From: Bacteroidota bacterium
GTDB lineage: Bacteria > Bacteroidota > Bacteroidia > AKYH767-A > OLB10
DNA length: 43,320 nucleotides
Direction: 5' to 3'
NCBI GenBank assembly: GCA_018268195.1
Contig: JAFDWZ010000006.1
Coordinates: forward strand, 1 to 43,320
Shown piece by piece: positions 35,406 to 43,320 of this stretch. The first letter of the stretch is position 1. Every line of letters starts with the position of its first letter. The notes under the pieces were generated by a model that ran no database searches, was not told the DNA's origin, and saw only the letters and a list, made by a program, of their open reading frames with translations. Both the position numbers and the translations under genes were made by a program.

Positions 35406-36755
35406 ATGGACATTACAAAAGAAGACGTTTCGCAACTCAATTCACTGATCAGAATTAAACTTACACCCTCTGATTATAAAAATGATGTGGACACAGCCAT
35501 TAAAAAATTTCGCAAATCGGCCACTATGCCGGGCTTCCGTGCCGGACATGTTCCCGAAGGAATGATACGCAAAATGTATGGTAAATCATTCCTTGCCGAT
35601 GAGTTGAACCGCATCGTGTCAAAATCGTTGCATGAATATTTAAAAGAAAATAACCTGATGGTGCTTGGCGACCCATTGCCAAAAGACAGCGACCACAGCA
35701 ATAATTTTGAAGACCCTACGGATTTTGAATTTTTATTTGAAATTGGTCTTGCTCCCGCTATCAATTTTGATGCATCCTCCGTTGCTGCAGTGGACTTCTA
35801 TGAAATTGAAGTGGACGAAAAACGTGTAGAGACCTACATTGACGATCTCCGCAGAAAGCATGGAAAATTCTCTAATCCCGAACAGGCTGAAGAGAACAGT
35901 ATTCTTTATGGCGAACTCTCCGAACTGGACGAAAACGGAAATGTGAAAGAAGGAGGAATCACCAGCACTACCACCCTTTCGGTTGAACTGGTGAAAGAGG
36001 CTGACACCAAAAAGAAACTGATTGGAATAAAAAAGGATGACACCGTAGTTATAAATCCTGCCAAAGCTATGCAGGATGCAACTGAAGTGGCTTATATGCT
36101 TCGCATAGAAAAAGACAAAGCAGAAAAACTGACTTCTGATTTTCAGTATAAAATTCTATCGGTTAACAAGGTTGAAAAAGCTGACATCAACCAGGAGTTA
36201 TTTGATAAAGTTTTTGGAGAAAATGCCGTTACTACCGAGCAGGATTTCAGAGACCGTGTAAAAGCAGATATTTCGGCCATGTTCCATCAGGAAACTATCC
36301 ATAAGTTTAACCACGATACGGAAGATGCCATTCTGAAACAGATGAACCTTAAGTTGCCTGATGAGTTTCTGAAAAAATGGATTATGACCATGAATGAAAA
36401 ACCCATCACTAACGAGCAGCTGGAATCTGAATACCCTTCATACTCCAGAGAAATGCAGTGGCGCATGATAGAAAATGACATTGCCGTGAAACAAAATATC
36501 AAGGTGGAAGAGCAAGACCTTAACCACTATGCAATGTCTGTTGTTATGCAACAATTTGGACAGTACTCATTGGGAGCAGATATGATTGAAGATTTTGCAA
36601 AACGCTATTTACAGAAACAGGAAAACGTGAATAAAGCTGCCGAAGCGGTAAAAAGCAAAAAGGTTTTCGATTATCTGAACCAAACGGTTCCTAAAAATGT
36701 TAAGCAGGTTACTTATGATGAATTTATGACCATCGTAAGGGAACATAAACATTGA
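35406..36755 (+). CDS. tig: Trigger factor
   Basis: This ribosome-bound chaperone meets nascent chains at the exit tunnel. The 449 residues begin with the ribosome-binding domain, where KKFRKSATMPGFRAGHVPEG carries the GFRxGxxP signature and MIRKMYGKSFLADEL follows. The middle (about 150-245) corresponds to the FKBP-like PPIase domain, but aromatic active-site positions are not recognisable, as is common in Bacteroidota. The C-terminal helical substrate-binding arms follow (residues about 250-449, for example LKLPDEFLKKWIM). It heads the classical tig-clpP-clpX order, which couples folding of new proteins with ATP-dependent proteolysis. ClpP begins 54 bp downstream. Confidence 0.95.
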   Translation: MDITKEDVSQLNSLIRIKLTPSDYKNDVDTAIKKFRKSATMPGFRAGHVPEGMIRKMYGKSFLADELNRIVSKSLHEYLKENNLMVLGDPLPKDSDHSNNFEDPTDFEFLFEIGLAPAINFDASSVAAVDFYEIEVDEKRVETYIDDLRRKHGKFSNPEQAEENSILYGELSELDENGNVKEGGITSTTTLSVELVKEADTKKKLIGIKKDDTVVINPAKAMQDATEVAYMLRIEKDKAEKLTSDFQYKILSVNKVEKADINQELFDKVFGENAVTTEQDFRDRVKADISAMFHQETIHKFNHDTEDAILKQMNLKLPDEFLKKWIMTMNEKPITNEQLESEYPSYSREMQWRMIENDIAVKQNIKVEEQDLNHYAMSVVMQQFGQYSLGADMIEDFAKRYLQKQENVNKAAEAVKSKKVFDYLNQTVPKNVKQVTYDEFMTIVREHKH

Positions 36756-36809
36756 TTTTAACGTATCAATTATCAGAAAAACAATATTTAACAACCAACG
36801 GAATTTATT

Positions 36810-37502
36810 ATGAACTATAAAAACGAATTTTACAAGTACGCTACCAAGCATCATCGCATCAATAGCACTGCAGTTGAGAATTATATTGAATCAGCCATTC
36901 GTGCCGAAGGATATATATCACCTACCATTATTGAAGAGCGCCAGATGAATGTTGCCAGCATGGACGTTTTTTCACGACTGATGATGGACAGAATTATTTT
37001 TCTGGGAGTGGGAATTAATGATTATGTAGCCAATATTGTTCAGGCCCAGCTGTTGTTTCTTGAATCAACGGATGCCAAAAAAGATATTCAGATTTATATG
37101 AATAGTCCCGGAGGTTCGGTTTATGCAGGTTTAGGAATTTATGATACCATGCAATACATCAACCCCGATGTAGCAACCATCTGCACCGGAATGGCAGCGT
37201 CAATGGCAGCAGTTTTATTGTGTGCGGGTGCCAAAGGCAAACGTACGGCATTGAAGCATGCCCGTGTAATGATACATCAGCCAATGGGTGGTGCCGAAGG
37301 TCAGGCTTCTGATATAGAAATTACAGCACGTGAAATACAAAAACTTAAAAAGGAGTTGTATGAAATTATTTCGCTGCACAGCGGAAAAGATTATGACACT
37401 GTATGGAAAGATTCGGACCGCGACTACTGGATGACTGCTGAAGAAGCAAAAGAATACGGAATGATTGACGAAGTATTGCTTCGCAACAAACAATCAAAAT
37501 AA
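36810..37502 (+). CDS. clpP: ATP-dependent Clp protease proteolytic subunit
   Basis: This serine peptidase forms the tetradecameric barrel of ClpXP. Its 230 residues hold the full triad: Ser131 in [13 protein letters not shown], His156 in MIHQPMGG and Asp201 in WKDSDRDYW. The oxyanion and handle regions are also present ([37 protein letters not shown]). The N-terminal extension (about 40 residues before EERQMN) is longer than in E. coli and probably includes a propeptide. The residue before AASM is Met (GMAASM, where many ClpPs have GQAASM). It is followed after 16 bp by clpX, with which it forms the functional complex. Confidence 0.97.
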   Translation: MNYKNEFYKYATKHHRINSTAVENYIESAIRAEGYISPTIIEERQMNVASMDVFSRLMMDRIIFLGVGINDYVANIVQAQLLFLESTDAKKDIQIYMNSPGGSVYAGLGIYDTMQYINPDVATICTGMAASMAAVLLCAGAKGKRTALKHARVMIHQPMGGAEGQASDIEITAREIQKLKKELYEIISLHSGKDYDTVWKDSDRDYWMTAEEAKEYGMIDEVLLRNKQSK

Positions 37503-37518
37503 CAGCTACTTTTTCATC

Positions 37519-38757
37519 GTGAAAAAACAAAACGAAGTAAAATGTTCATTCTGTGGACGAGATAAAAGTGCCACACAAGTGCTCATTGCCGGCCTTAACG
37601 GACACATCTGCGATCAGTGTGTTACGCAGGCTATGGAAATTATCTCTCAGGAATCTACCGAACAGATTAAAGGAAAGTACAATACAGCGCTTACACTACT
37701 TAAACCGGCTGAAATAAAAAAGCATTTGGATGAGTATGTAATTGGTCAGGATTATGCAAAAAAAGTGATGAGTGTAGCTGTTTACAATCATTACAAACGT
37801 ATATCCAACATCGGCAAAAATGAAAATGATGTAGAGATTGAAAAATCAAACATCATTATGGTAGGCGAAACAGGCACAGGAAAAACCTTGCTTGCACGTA
37901 CCATAGCACGAATACTGAAAGTTCCGTTTTGTATTGCCGATGCCACTGTGCTTACCGAAGCAGGATATGTGGGCGAAGATGTGGAAAGTGTACTTACACG
38001 ATTGCTGCAGGCTGCTGATTACAACGTGGCCGCTGCCGAACATGGCATCGTTTATATTGATGAAATAGATAAAATTGCCCGTAAGAGCGACAACCCATCC
38101 ATTACACGCGATGTGAGCGGAGAAGGTGTTCAACAGGCACTGCTTAAAATGCTTGAAAACACCATCATCAATGTTCCTCCACAAGGAGGCAGAAAGCATC
38201 CCGATCAAAAGATGATTGCTGTGAACACACAGAACATCCTGTTTATTTGCGGAGGTGCTTTTGATGGTATTGAAAAAATTATCGAACGCAGACTTCAATC
38301 GCAAGCCATTGGTTACAGTATGCATCAGGGGCAGCATGATTTTGACAAAGGCAATATGTATCAGTATGTGGCTCCTGCGGATTTCAAAAAATACGGACTT
38401 ATTCCTGAACTGATTGGTCGCCTGCCGGCAATCAGCTATCTGCAGCCTTTAGATGGTGCTGCCTTGCGACAAATTTTAACGGAGCCGAAAAATGCACTGG
38501 TGAAACAGTATCAGCGATTGTTTGAGATGGAAGGCATACAATTGCATTTTGCAGAGGATGTTCTGGATTTTATTGTTGAAAAAGCAATAGAATTTAAATT
38601 GGGGGCACGTGGATTGCGTTCCATCTGTGAGGCTATCATGCTCGATTTAATGTATGATCTTCCGCAGGCAAAAAACAAAAAAGAATTTACTGTAACGCTT
38701 GATTTTGCTAAGGAGAAAATCGAAAAATCGAATCTCAGCAAACTCAAAGCTGCTTAA
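37519..38757 (+). CDS. clpX: ATP-dependent Clp protease ATP-binding subunit ClpX
   Basis: This AAA+ unfoldase feeds ClpP. The start is GTG at 37519 ([16 protein letters not shown]), giving 412 residues; an upstream in-frame TTG at 37465 lies inside clpP and adds 18 unconserved residues. The zinc-binding N-domain has C9, C12, C31 and C34. The AAA+ module has Walker A GETGTGKT, pore loop GYVGED, Walker B VYIDEIDK and sensor/Arg-finger region [14 protein letters not shown]. The ClpP-contact tripeptide is IGY (QAIGYSMH) where E. coli has IGF; the same change is expected in this phylum. The C-domain has [20 protein letters not shown]. Confidence 0.97.
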   Translation: MKKQNEVKCSFCGRDKSATQVLIAGLNGHICDQCVTQAMEIISQESTEQIKGKYNTALTLLKPAEIKKHLDEYVIGQDYAKKVMSVAVYNHYKRISNIGKNENDVEIEKSNIIMVGETGTGKTLLARTIARILKVPFCIADATVLTEAGYVGEDVESVLTRLLQAADYNVAAAEHGIVYIDEIDKIARKSDNPSITRDVSGEGVQQALLKMLENTIINVPPQGGRKHPDQKMIAVNTQNILFICGGAFDGIEKIIERRLQSQAIGYSMHQGQHDFDKGNMYQYVAPADFKKYGLIPELIGRLPAISYLQPLDGAALRQILTEPKNALVKQYQRLFEMEGIQLHFAEDVLDFIVEKAIEFKLGARGLRSICEAIMLDLMYDLPQAKNKKEFTVTLDFAKEKIEKSNLSKLKAA

Positions 38758-38779
38758 CAGGTGACTACTGTTCATTAAA

Positions 38780-38816
38780 ACACTGCCCCTTCCTTTAATT
38801 TCGGATGCGGCAGTGT
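38780..38816. terminator. Inverted repeat between convergent clpX and S74 cargo genes
   Basis: Eight-bp perfect arms (ACACTGCC and GGCAGTGT) enclose 21 bases. It lies where both transcripts should end, but no T run follows on either strand, so it is only a candidate bidirectional terminator. Confidence 0.4.
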
Positions 38817-38848
38817 GATGATTTAAAAACGAATAGGACAGATGCTGC

Positions 38849-41605
38849 TTATTTAAGCCTCATCATGCGTTTTGTTTCAATGGTTTTGCCATTTACAACT
38901 AATGAGTAACTGTAAATACCAGATGACAACTTACTGCCGTAAACCAACAATGAACCATTGCCGTCTTCATTTATTTTAACGGTTTTTAAAACCGTACCGT
39001 CCATGTTGTAAAATATAAGCATGGCATTAAACGTGCTGTTTTCCTGTGGTGGAATGTTCCATGTTACGGTAGTGTTCTCGCTGAACGGATTAGGGTCGTT
39101 TTGATTGAGAAATATTGCAGGAGTATTTTCCAACTCAACAGTAAGCTGGGAAGTGTTATTAGGGGTACGCAATGAAGGCGTTGCAGGCTGTAACAATGCC
39201 ATTAAAGAATCCAACTGTTGTTGCTGTTTTTGATAGCCTGCTATAAGCAATGGAATAAACTCATTATAATTTACCGCTTTAATATCTTTTTGTTGTGAAA
39301 TTATATTTCCAGCTGTATCAATTTGCTCAGGTTGAATAAATGTTTTTACAAGATTGGGCAATACCTGTTCAACATCCTGCGAAAGCACTCCGTAATGATT
39401 ACCTTCCGATAATGTTAATCCAAAATTATTTTGAGTCAGGTAATCATAAGTATAAACAGGAATATTACGCAACGGATTACTGTCTGTTGCATAAGGCTGA
39501 ATGTTGGTTTTAAGAGTGGCATCACTTGTGCTCCAATAACTATTAGTAGTGTAAACCGCACCGTTAAAATATCCTGCTGCATGGGAGCATGTTCCGGTTG
39601 TGCACGTACTGGCAAGAACTTGGGCGTATAAGGCATAATTTATGTTTTTTCCACCGCTTGATTCTGCATATACTCCATAATTTTTTGTTCCCGTATTTTG
39701 AGCGGAAAACCATCCCCCTATGTTCTTTGAATAATCACCTGTGCCGAATGATATTCCCCTTACGGCTATGTTATTTCCCAAATCAGTTTCTTCGGTTGAA
39801 GAGCCTGAAACACCTGTTACCCGAAAATCACCGGCTACATTTCTCGGATGTTCACCGGTTATTCCTGTTCTTGCTCCGGTGCTGTATGCAAATATACCTG
39901 CATGATAAGGCCCTGTATTAGCACCAGAATTAGTATTTCCTGCAACTAAACCGTATGTCATGTTGTTTCCGTACGTTGGCGTTTGTGCTTCTACGAACAT
40001 TTTACTGTATGAAAGAGCGTACGGCAATGAAATTCCTGTGGGACTCACCGGATCAGGATTGGTATTAAAATCATCTTTTATTATAGTTACTCTTAGCAAT
40101 GCATTATACCCCATCCAACTGGTTACTCCAGTGCCATTGTCTTCATGGTCAAATGTAACGCTGTTGGGTATTGCTGAACCTGTGGGTGTTCCTTTTATAC
40201 GTAGGTGATACTGAATATTATTATCTCCATAAATTCTGAACAAATCTTTATTGCCGTTACTGCCACTATGGAGAATAGATAATGCTTCATCATCTTTTGA
40301 ATCAATTATAACAGCGGAATTAGGATGATACAGTCCGTAATTGGGCGTACTTGGAGTTACTTGGTTTTTAGTAAAAAAAGCCGTTGAATCGCACTGAAAT
40401 TTAAATCGAGGATTAGTTGTAAAAAATCCTATGCGGTTATTAGGCACGGAATTGGTATTATTATAAATATCGCTGCATTGCATTAAAATACCCGAATTGT
40501 CAAACCGTGCAACTATATTAGGCGAGCCAATGCAATTACTGTTCACATTTCCCCCTCCCACATCATTTGTAAGCACTACATGCCCTACGGTATCTACTGT
40601 TAGCACTTTGCCGTAAGGCTGAATATCTATGTTAGATGCAGCATTCAGGTCTGTAAACCTTAAGCCTGAAGGGCGCGGTGAAACACCTGCTGTGGAATTT
40701 ATTTCAAGCGTGTTTATTGGCGAAGCAATGTTAATGCCCACAAACCTGTTAACATTACTGTCAGAAGGGTGAATGAATAAATCGCCATTGGCAGTGGTTT
40801 GAAAATCTGTCCATGTGCCATTATTTACATTGGCATCAGGGGTAAATGTTAACCGAAGCTGCGGTGCAGAATTTAATGAAGGATTAAGACCCTCATCATA
40901 TATTTCAAGTCTGCGCAATGGCTGAATGCCCGAACCTCCGCCAAAGACATTGTCTGTAAAATTACCGATGCCTAACCTGCCTATGGGGTCAAACCGAGCT
41001 ACTTCAAGTGATGAATACTGAGTTGACCAGTCATTTGCATTTTGTGTCATGGGACCCGAAAAAATAAAACGTAAATTATCCGCCCCGTCAACGGCAGGAT
41101 TTATATTATCGCCCCACACTACTGCCGCATCATTATGGTTGTCATTAATGTCAGTAGTATCTCCATTGGCACGAATAATTCCGAAAAAAGCAAAATCATT
41201 TTGTAATGCACTGAATGTACCCACATCCATCCATGTGCGCCAGCCTGCAACACCTCCTACAAAATAATTGTTACCAAGATGCAGTATGCTGCACGGAAAG
41301 GTTACAGGGTTTGTGCCGCGCTCATGTATGCCAATGCCCGTACGCTCTATGCCGTTTATAGTTCGCCTCATTATACTCATTTTTATGTTGTTGAACGTGC
41401 CGTTACCTGCATTGGTGTAAAAGTGAATGGGTTGGTCAAGTTCCGTTTTAATGTTTAAAGGTGGGCTACCTGCTGTAGCATTCCAACCGACATAATCAGT
41501 CGGATTACCAAAAGTATTTGACGGAATAGTAATTTGTCCGATTACGTTTTGGGTAGTGAATATACATATAAAGCTTACTCCGATTAAAATTGTATGTTTT
41601 TTCAC
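38849..41605 (-). CDS. T9SS type A cargo with an S74 (phage tail-fibre type) self-processing domain
   Basis: The 918-residue exported protein has a signal peptide (about 1-23). The N-terminal region of about 690 residues is Gly/Asn/Thr rich with fibre-like low-complexity strands. At 690-805 an S74/intramolecular chaperone domain opens with STSDATLK, where Ser694 and Lys699 keep the S-x4-K spacing of the catalytic dyad, then YGVLSQDVEQVLPNLV and VNYNEFIPLLIAGYQKQQQQ (the trimer helix). The last 85 residues (NDPNPFSENTTVTW, LSSGIYSYSLVVNGK, KRMMRLK) are a type A T9SS sorting domain. The start is GTG at 41605, overlapping the upstream gene stop as GTGA. Probably a secreted trimeric fibre; ligand and role are unknown. 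Confidence 0.88.
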   Translation of the reverse strand: MKKHTILIGVSFICIFTTQNVIGQITIPSNTFGNPTDYVGWNATAGSPPLNIKTELDQPIHFYTNAGNGTFNNIKMSIMRRTINGIERTGIGIHERGTNPVTFPCSILHLGNNYFVGGVAGWRTWMDVGTFSALQNDFAFFGIIRANGDTTDINDNHNDAAVVWGDNINPAVDGADNLRFIFSGPMTQNANDWSTQYSSLEVARFDPIGRLGIGNFTDNVFGGGSGIQPLRRLEIYDEGLNPSLNSAPQLRLTFTPDANVNNGTWTDFQTTANGDLFIHPSDSNVNRFVGINIASPINTLEINSTAGVSPRPSGLRFTDLNAASNIDIQPYGKVLTVDTVGHVVLTNDVGGGNVNSNCIGSPNIVARFDNSGILMQCSDIYNNTNSVPNNRIGFFTTNPRFKFQCDSTAFFTKNQVTPSTPNYGLYHPNSAVIIDSKDDEALSILHSGSNGNKDLFRIYGDNNIQYHLRIKGTPTGSAIPNSVTFDHEDNGTGVTSWMGYNALLRVTIIKDDFNTNPDPVSPTGISLPYALSYSKMFVEAQTPTYGNNMTYGLVAGNTNSGANTGPYHAGIFAYSTGARTGITGEHPRNVAGDFRVTGVSGSSTEETDLGNNIAVRGISFGTGDYSKNIGGWFSAQNTGTKNYGVYAESSGGKNINYALYAQVLASTCTTGTCSHAAGYFNGAVYTTNSYWSTSDATLKTNIQPYATDSNPLRNIPVYTYDYLTQNNFGLTLSEGNHYGVLSQDVEQVLPNLVKTFIQPEQIDTAGNIISQQKDIKAVNYNEFIPLLIAGYQKQQQQLDSLMALLQPATPSLRTPNNTSQLTVELENTPAIFLNQNDPNPFSENTTVTWNIPPQENSTFNAMLIFYNMDGTVLKTVKINEDGNGSLLVYGSKLSSGIYSYSLVVNGKTIETKRMMRLK

Positions 41606-42549
41606 ATTTTTATGATTTTAAAATAAGATAAATCATTAATTATTAATATGTAAATTCCTTGTTCCAGAGTGTTGAAATATAAATCAATGGTTGAATCATT
41701 AACAGATTCTTTTCTGAAATAAATTGGTTGCCCGTTCATGTTAAATACTTGTAGTGTTTCTATTCTGATATTTTCTGTCTGTACTCTTATTTTATTACTG
41801 AAGGAGTTTGGATAAACAATAAAACTATGAGATTTTATTTCATTAATGGATGACGTAACATCTTCTGTAACGGATATGGAATCTATGTAATAATAAGCAT
41901 AAGATGATTGAGCAAGCATAATTGTGTCAGTATTCATATCATCAAAATAATTCCCAACAGACATATAACGATATGCCGAATCAGCTATAAAACTTCCCTC
42001 TACCAATGTCCAGTTTAATGTATCAGTAATAATGCTGTCGGTATAAAATTGAGAATAATTTCCAATCGGAGCGGGGTTGTTATAATCATAATTAACAGTG
42101 CTGAATAGCAGCCCTGTTTTATTACTCCCCATCCGTTGTACAAGACCGCCTGAAAGACTAACATAAAACCTTATGTTATATTTTTTACCGATATTAAGCG
42201 GAGCTATTAATTGGCAAGTTATATATTCTCTGATATTAGGTGAGGCTTTGCCGTAAGCAATAAACCCTGCATAAGCATTACCATGAAATGGATACTGAAA
42301 TCCCATAAAATTAGAAGGCACAGATGTATTGCCGGTAATAAAGTCACATTCATTAAAATAATCAGGAGTTCCTCTGCCGGTATGCCAGCCAACGGCTTTA
42401 TCTATTTGATTGGCAGTTGTAGGACAACTTACAGTATCTTCAAAAGACGGATTGGGCACAAGATTTATTTGCCCAAAAGCTCCGCCACCAAACAAGAAAA
42501 TAATAAGCAGGAGTAAATGCGTTTTTATTTTTGTTATAGTGTTTAACAT
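41602..42549 (-). CDS. Secreted T9SS type A cargo protein of unknown function
   Basis: A signal peptide (MLNTITKIKTHLLLLIIFLFGGGAFGQ) precedes INLVPNPSFEDTVSCPTTAN. That opening, with the following AVGWHTGRGTPDYFNECD, is typical of a family of Bacteroidota surface proteins with a jelly-roll, carbohydrate-binding-like domain, to about residue 220. The last 75 residues (FIVYPNSFSNKIRV, LQVFNMNGQPIY, LEQGIYILIINDLSYFKII) are a type A T9SS C-terminal domain. It shares a 4-bp overlap with the S74 fibre gene downstream, so the two cargo proteins are probably coproduced and may form one surface structure. No catalytic residues are recognised. No perfect -7 box is visible in the upstream spacer. Confidence 0.87.
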   Translation of the reverse strand: MLNTITKIKTHLLLLIIFLFGGGAFGQINLVPNPSFEDTVSCPTTANQIDKAVGWHTGRGTPDYFNECDFITGNTSVPSNFMGFQYPFHGNAYAGFIAYGKASPNIREYITCQLIAPLNIGKKYNIRFYVSLSGGLVQRMGSNKTGLLFSTVNYDYNNPAPIGNYSQFYTDSIITDTLNWTLVEGSFIADSAYRYMSVGNYFDDMNTDTIMLAQSSYAYYYIDSISVTEDVTSSINEIKSHSFIVYPNSFSNKIRVQTENIRIETLQVFNMNGQPIYFRKESVNDSTIDLYFNTLEQGIYILIINDLSYFKIIKM

Positions 42550-42952
42550 GATATTTTTTTTTAATTATAAGTGCACAAACCGCAAAAAGTATAGGGAGAT
42601 TTTTTGATGTAGTTTTCATTGTGTAAATGTATAAAACAATTTCTTGAGATATGCAAAACAAGGGTTATATAAGTTTTAAACGGTTTAATTTTTTTTAATA
42701 ATCCCGGCAGGAACTTCGCAACCTGCCGGGATGAAATGCCTACACACTTTTAGCGAAGTTGTTGAATGTTAAAGAAGCTTATGGTTACGGTTTGAATAAT
42801 AAACAAGAAACAAGGAATATTGAAATTAAAATTCTCAAGTGCTTTTGCATAAAGTTTATAAATGTAAAACTCACTAATATGAAACGATGACCCCGAAGGT
42901 AGTCGAACATCTTGCTGCGAAAAAGAATGTGTCCTGTTTTTGTACGACCCTT
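42550..42952. other. Non-coding, palindrome-rich spacer upstream of the cargo operon
   Basis: This stretch of about 400 bp has no credible gene. It carries an 11-bp perfect hairpin (42701-42732), a degenerate GACCCC-GAAGG-type palindrome near 42889-42905, and part of another perfect palindrome (42945-42961). An imperfect -7-like box (TACTTTTT on the minus strand, 42584-42591) is the only promoter candidate for the cargo operon. Confidence 0.55.
42701..42732. repeat. 11-bp perfect hairpin (ATCCCGGCAGG / CCTGCCGGGAT)
   Basis: The arms pair perfectly around a ten-base loop. On the plus strand a T-rich run precedes rather than follows it, and on the minus strand the tail is TATTAAAA, so it is not a clean terminator on either side. 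It could still end the GIY-YIG transcript. Eight loop bases (AACTTCGC) are complementary to GCGAAGTT at 42753-42760. Confidence 0.6.
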
Positions 42953-43012
42953 TCAGGGTCGGATTTGATTGCATTCGTTAGTTGTTATAAACGAGTTACC
43001 CCTTTGGGGTAA
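42945..43012. repeat. Two short perfect palindromes at the 3' end of the GIY-YIG gene
   Basis: CGACCCT-TTC-AGGGTCG (42945-42961) straddles the GIY-YIG stop codon, and TTACCCC-TTT-GGGGTAA (42996-43012) lies inside its last codons. Both have 7-bp perfect arms and a three-base loop, and neither has a T run. They share the CCC-TTT-GGG style, suggesting one palindrome family. Confidence 0.6.
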
Positions 43013-43267
43013 AAAATGATTCAGGCCCTTGTGGCAAAGACCATATCTTCCATTTCCCGTCTTCAAGAATAACTCCCGCTTGCGGGCTTCTTCCACAGTC
43101 TGAAATTCCTCCAGCCATATTCTTCGCCATGGCCGGTATGCTTTTGTAGAACGCACTTTCCCTGCATTATGCATGGCAAGTCGCTGTTCTGCATCTGCAG
43201 TCATGCCCACATATCTTCGCCTGCCCGTTTCGCTGTAAAGAATATATACGTAATGCATCTCTTTCAT
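42953..43267 (-). CDS. GIY-YIG nuclease superfamily protein
   Basis: This small protein (104 residues) has the GIY-YIG core: HYVYILYSETGRRRYVGMT carries the two namesake strands (VYI and YVG), then QRLAMHNAG with the catalytic-type Arg, and RKRELFLKTGNGR with the conserved Glu. It resembles the UvrC/YhbQ-like single-domain proteins that occur in many copies in Bacteroidota. The last 25 residues (GLCHKGLNHFLPQRG onward) look unlike the family and are encoded by palindromic DNA, so the tail was probably acquired. The ATG lies nine bases after the tRNA terminator hairpin; Met4 is an alternative start. Whether it cuts DNA is not known. Confidence 0.87.
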   Translation of the reverse strand: MKEMHYVYILYSETGRRRYVGMTADAEQRLAMHNAGKVRSTKAYRPWRRIWLEEFQTVEEARKRELFLKTGNGRYGLCHKGLNHFLPQRGNSFITTNECNQIRP

Positions 43268-43301
43268 TAAATAAAAATAGCGAACCTATTTGGTTCGCTA
43301 T
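43268..43301 (-). terminator. Terminator of the tRNA at the right edge
   Basis: On the minus strand a 10-bp perfect stem (ATAGCGAACC with GGTTCGCTAT) and a five-base loop are followed by TTTTATTT. It starts two bases after the tRNA 3' end and ends directly at the GIY-YIG start codon. Confidence 0.85.
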
Positions 43302-43303
43302 CG

Positions 43304-43320
43304 TGGTCCCGGAGGGATTC
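43304..43320 (-). tRNA. 3' end of a tRNA cut by the window edge (isotype unknown)
   Basis: On the minus strand the bases read GAAT (T loop), CCCTC (T stem), CGGGACC (acceptor 3' strand) and discriminator A, followed by CG, so CCA is not encoded. The anticodon lies outside the window and the isotype cannot be assigned. The position directly before a matching terminator supports the call. Confidence 0.72.

Noticed and set aside
37465..37518. TTG start for clpX inside clpP
   Set aside because: It adds 18 residues with no similarity to ClpX; GTG at 37519 gives the family-typical N-terminus just before the zinc motif.

Overview
The window comes from an AT-rich Bacteroidota chromosome, probably an uncultured Sphingobacteria/Chitinophagia-like lineage. 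The evidence is type IX secretion (T9SS) sorting domains of both kinds, a SprB-type adhesin with a PorP/SprF partner, a MurF-Alr fusion, TAnnTTTG-type -7 promoter boxes, few Shine-Dalgarno sites, and a Bacteroidota-type GIY-YIG protein. Lineage below phylum is inference.

Layout. (1) 1-7180, plus strand: the 3' part of a giant SprB-repeat surface protein with a type B sorting domain, then a PorP/SprF outer-membrane protein and a PorE-like TPR/propeller/OmpA lipoprotein, which together form a secretion and anchoring cassette. (2) 7250-19445, minus strand: a tightly packed run read as glycosyltransferase, DUF5686 outer-membrane protein, TPR histidine kinase, MORN-repeat protein, two-propeller histidine kinase, single-domain receiver, and receiver-kinase-receiver hybrid. 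The two sensor kinases have near-identical catalytic cores, two receivers are clear paralogs, and no DNA-binding output domain is present. (3) 19571-28829: thymidine kinase, MurF-Alr, metallophosphoesterase, a DUF255 thioredoxin-fold protein, a small lipoprotein that appears to start on ATA, a GNAT enzyme, a DUF58 protein and thioredoxin. (4) 28936-34355, minus strand: dnaE, a long non-coding gap of about 950 bp, and a cyanophycinase-family peptidase. (5) 34520-38757, plus strand: an exported TonB-C-like protein, tRNA-Leu(UAG) with a strong terminator, then the proteostasis cluster tig-clpP-clpX. (6) 38849-43320, minus strand: two overlapping T9SS type A cargo genes, one carrying a phage-like S74 self-processing domain, then a palindrome-rich spacer, a GIY-YIG nuclease gene that begins directly after a tRNA terminator, and the 3' end of a tRNA cut by the window edge.

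Most of the window is core or typical Bacteroidota content. The parts that most deserve attention are the phosphorelay operon with its embedded MORN/zinc-motif protein, the S74 domain placed upstream of a T9SS sorting tail, the ATA-start lipoprotein, and the GIY-YIG/tRNA/palindrome arrangement. Several apparent gene starts were moved inward to ATG or GTG codons that fit family length, signal peptides and neighbour spacing; these decisions are given with each gene.
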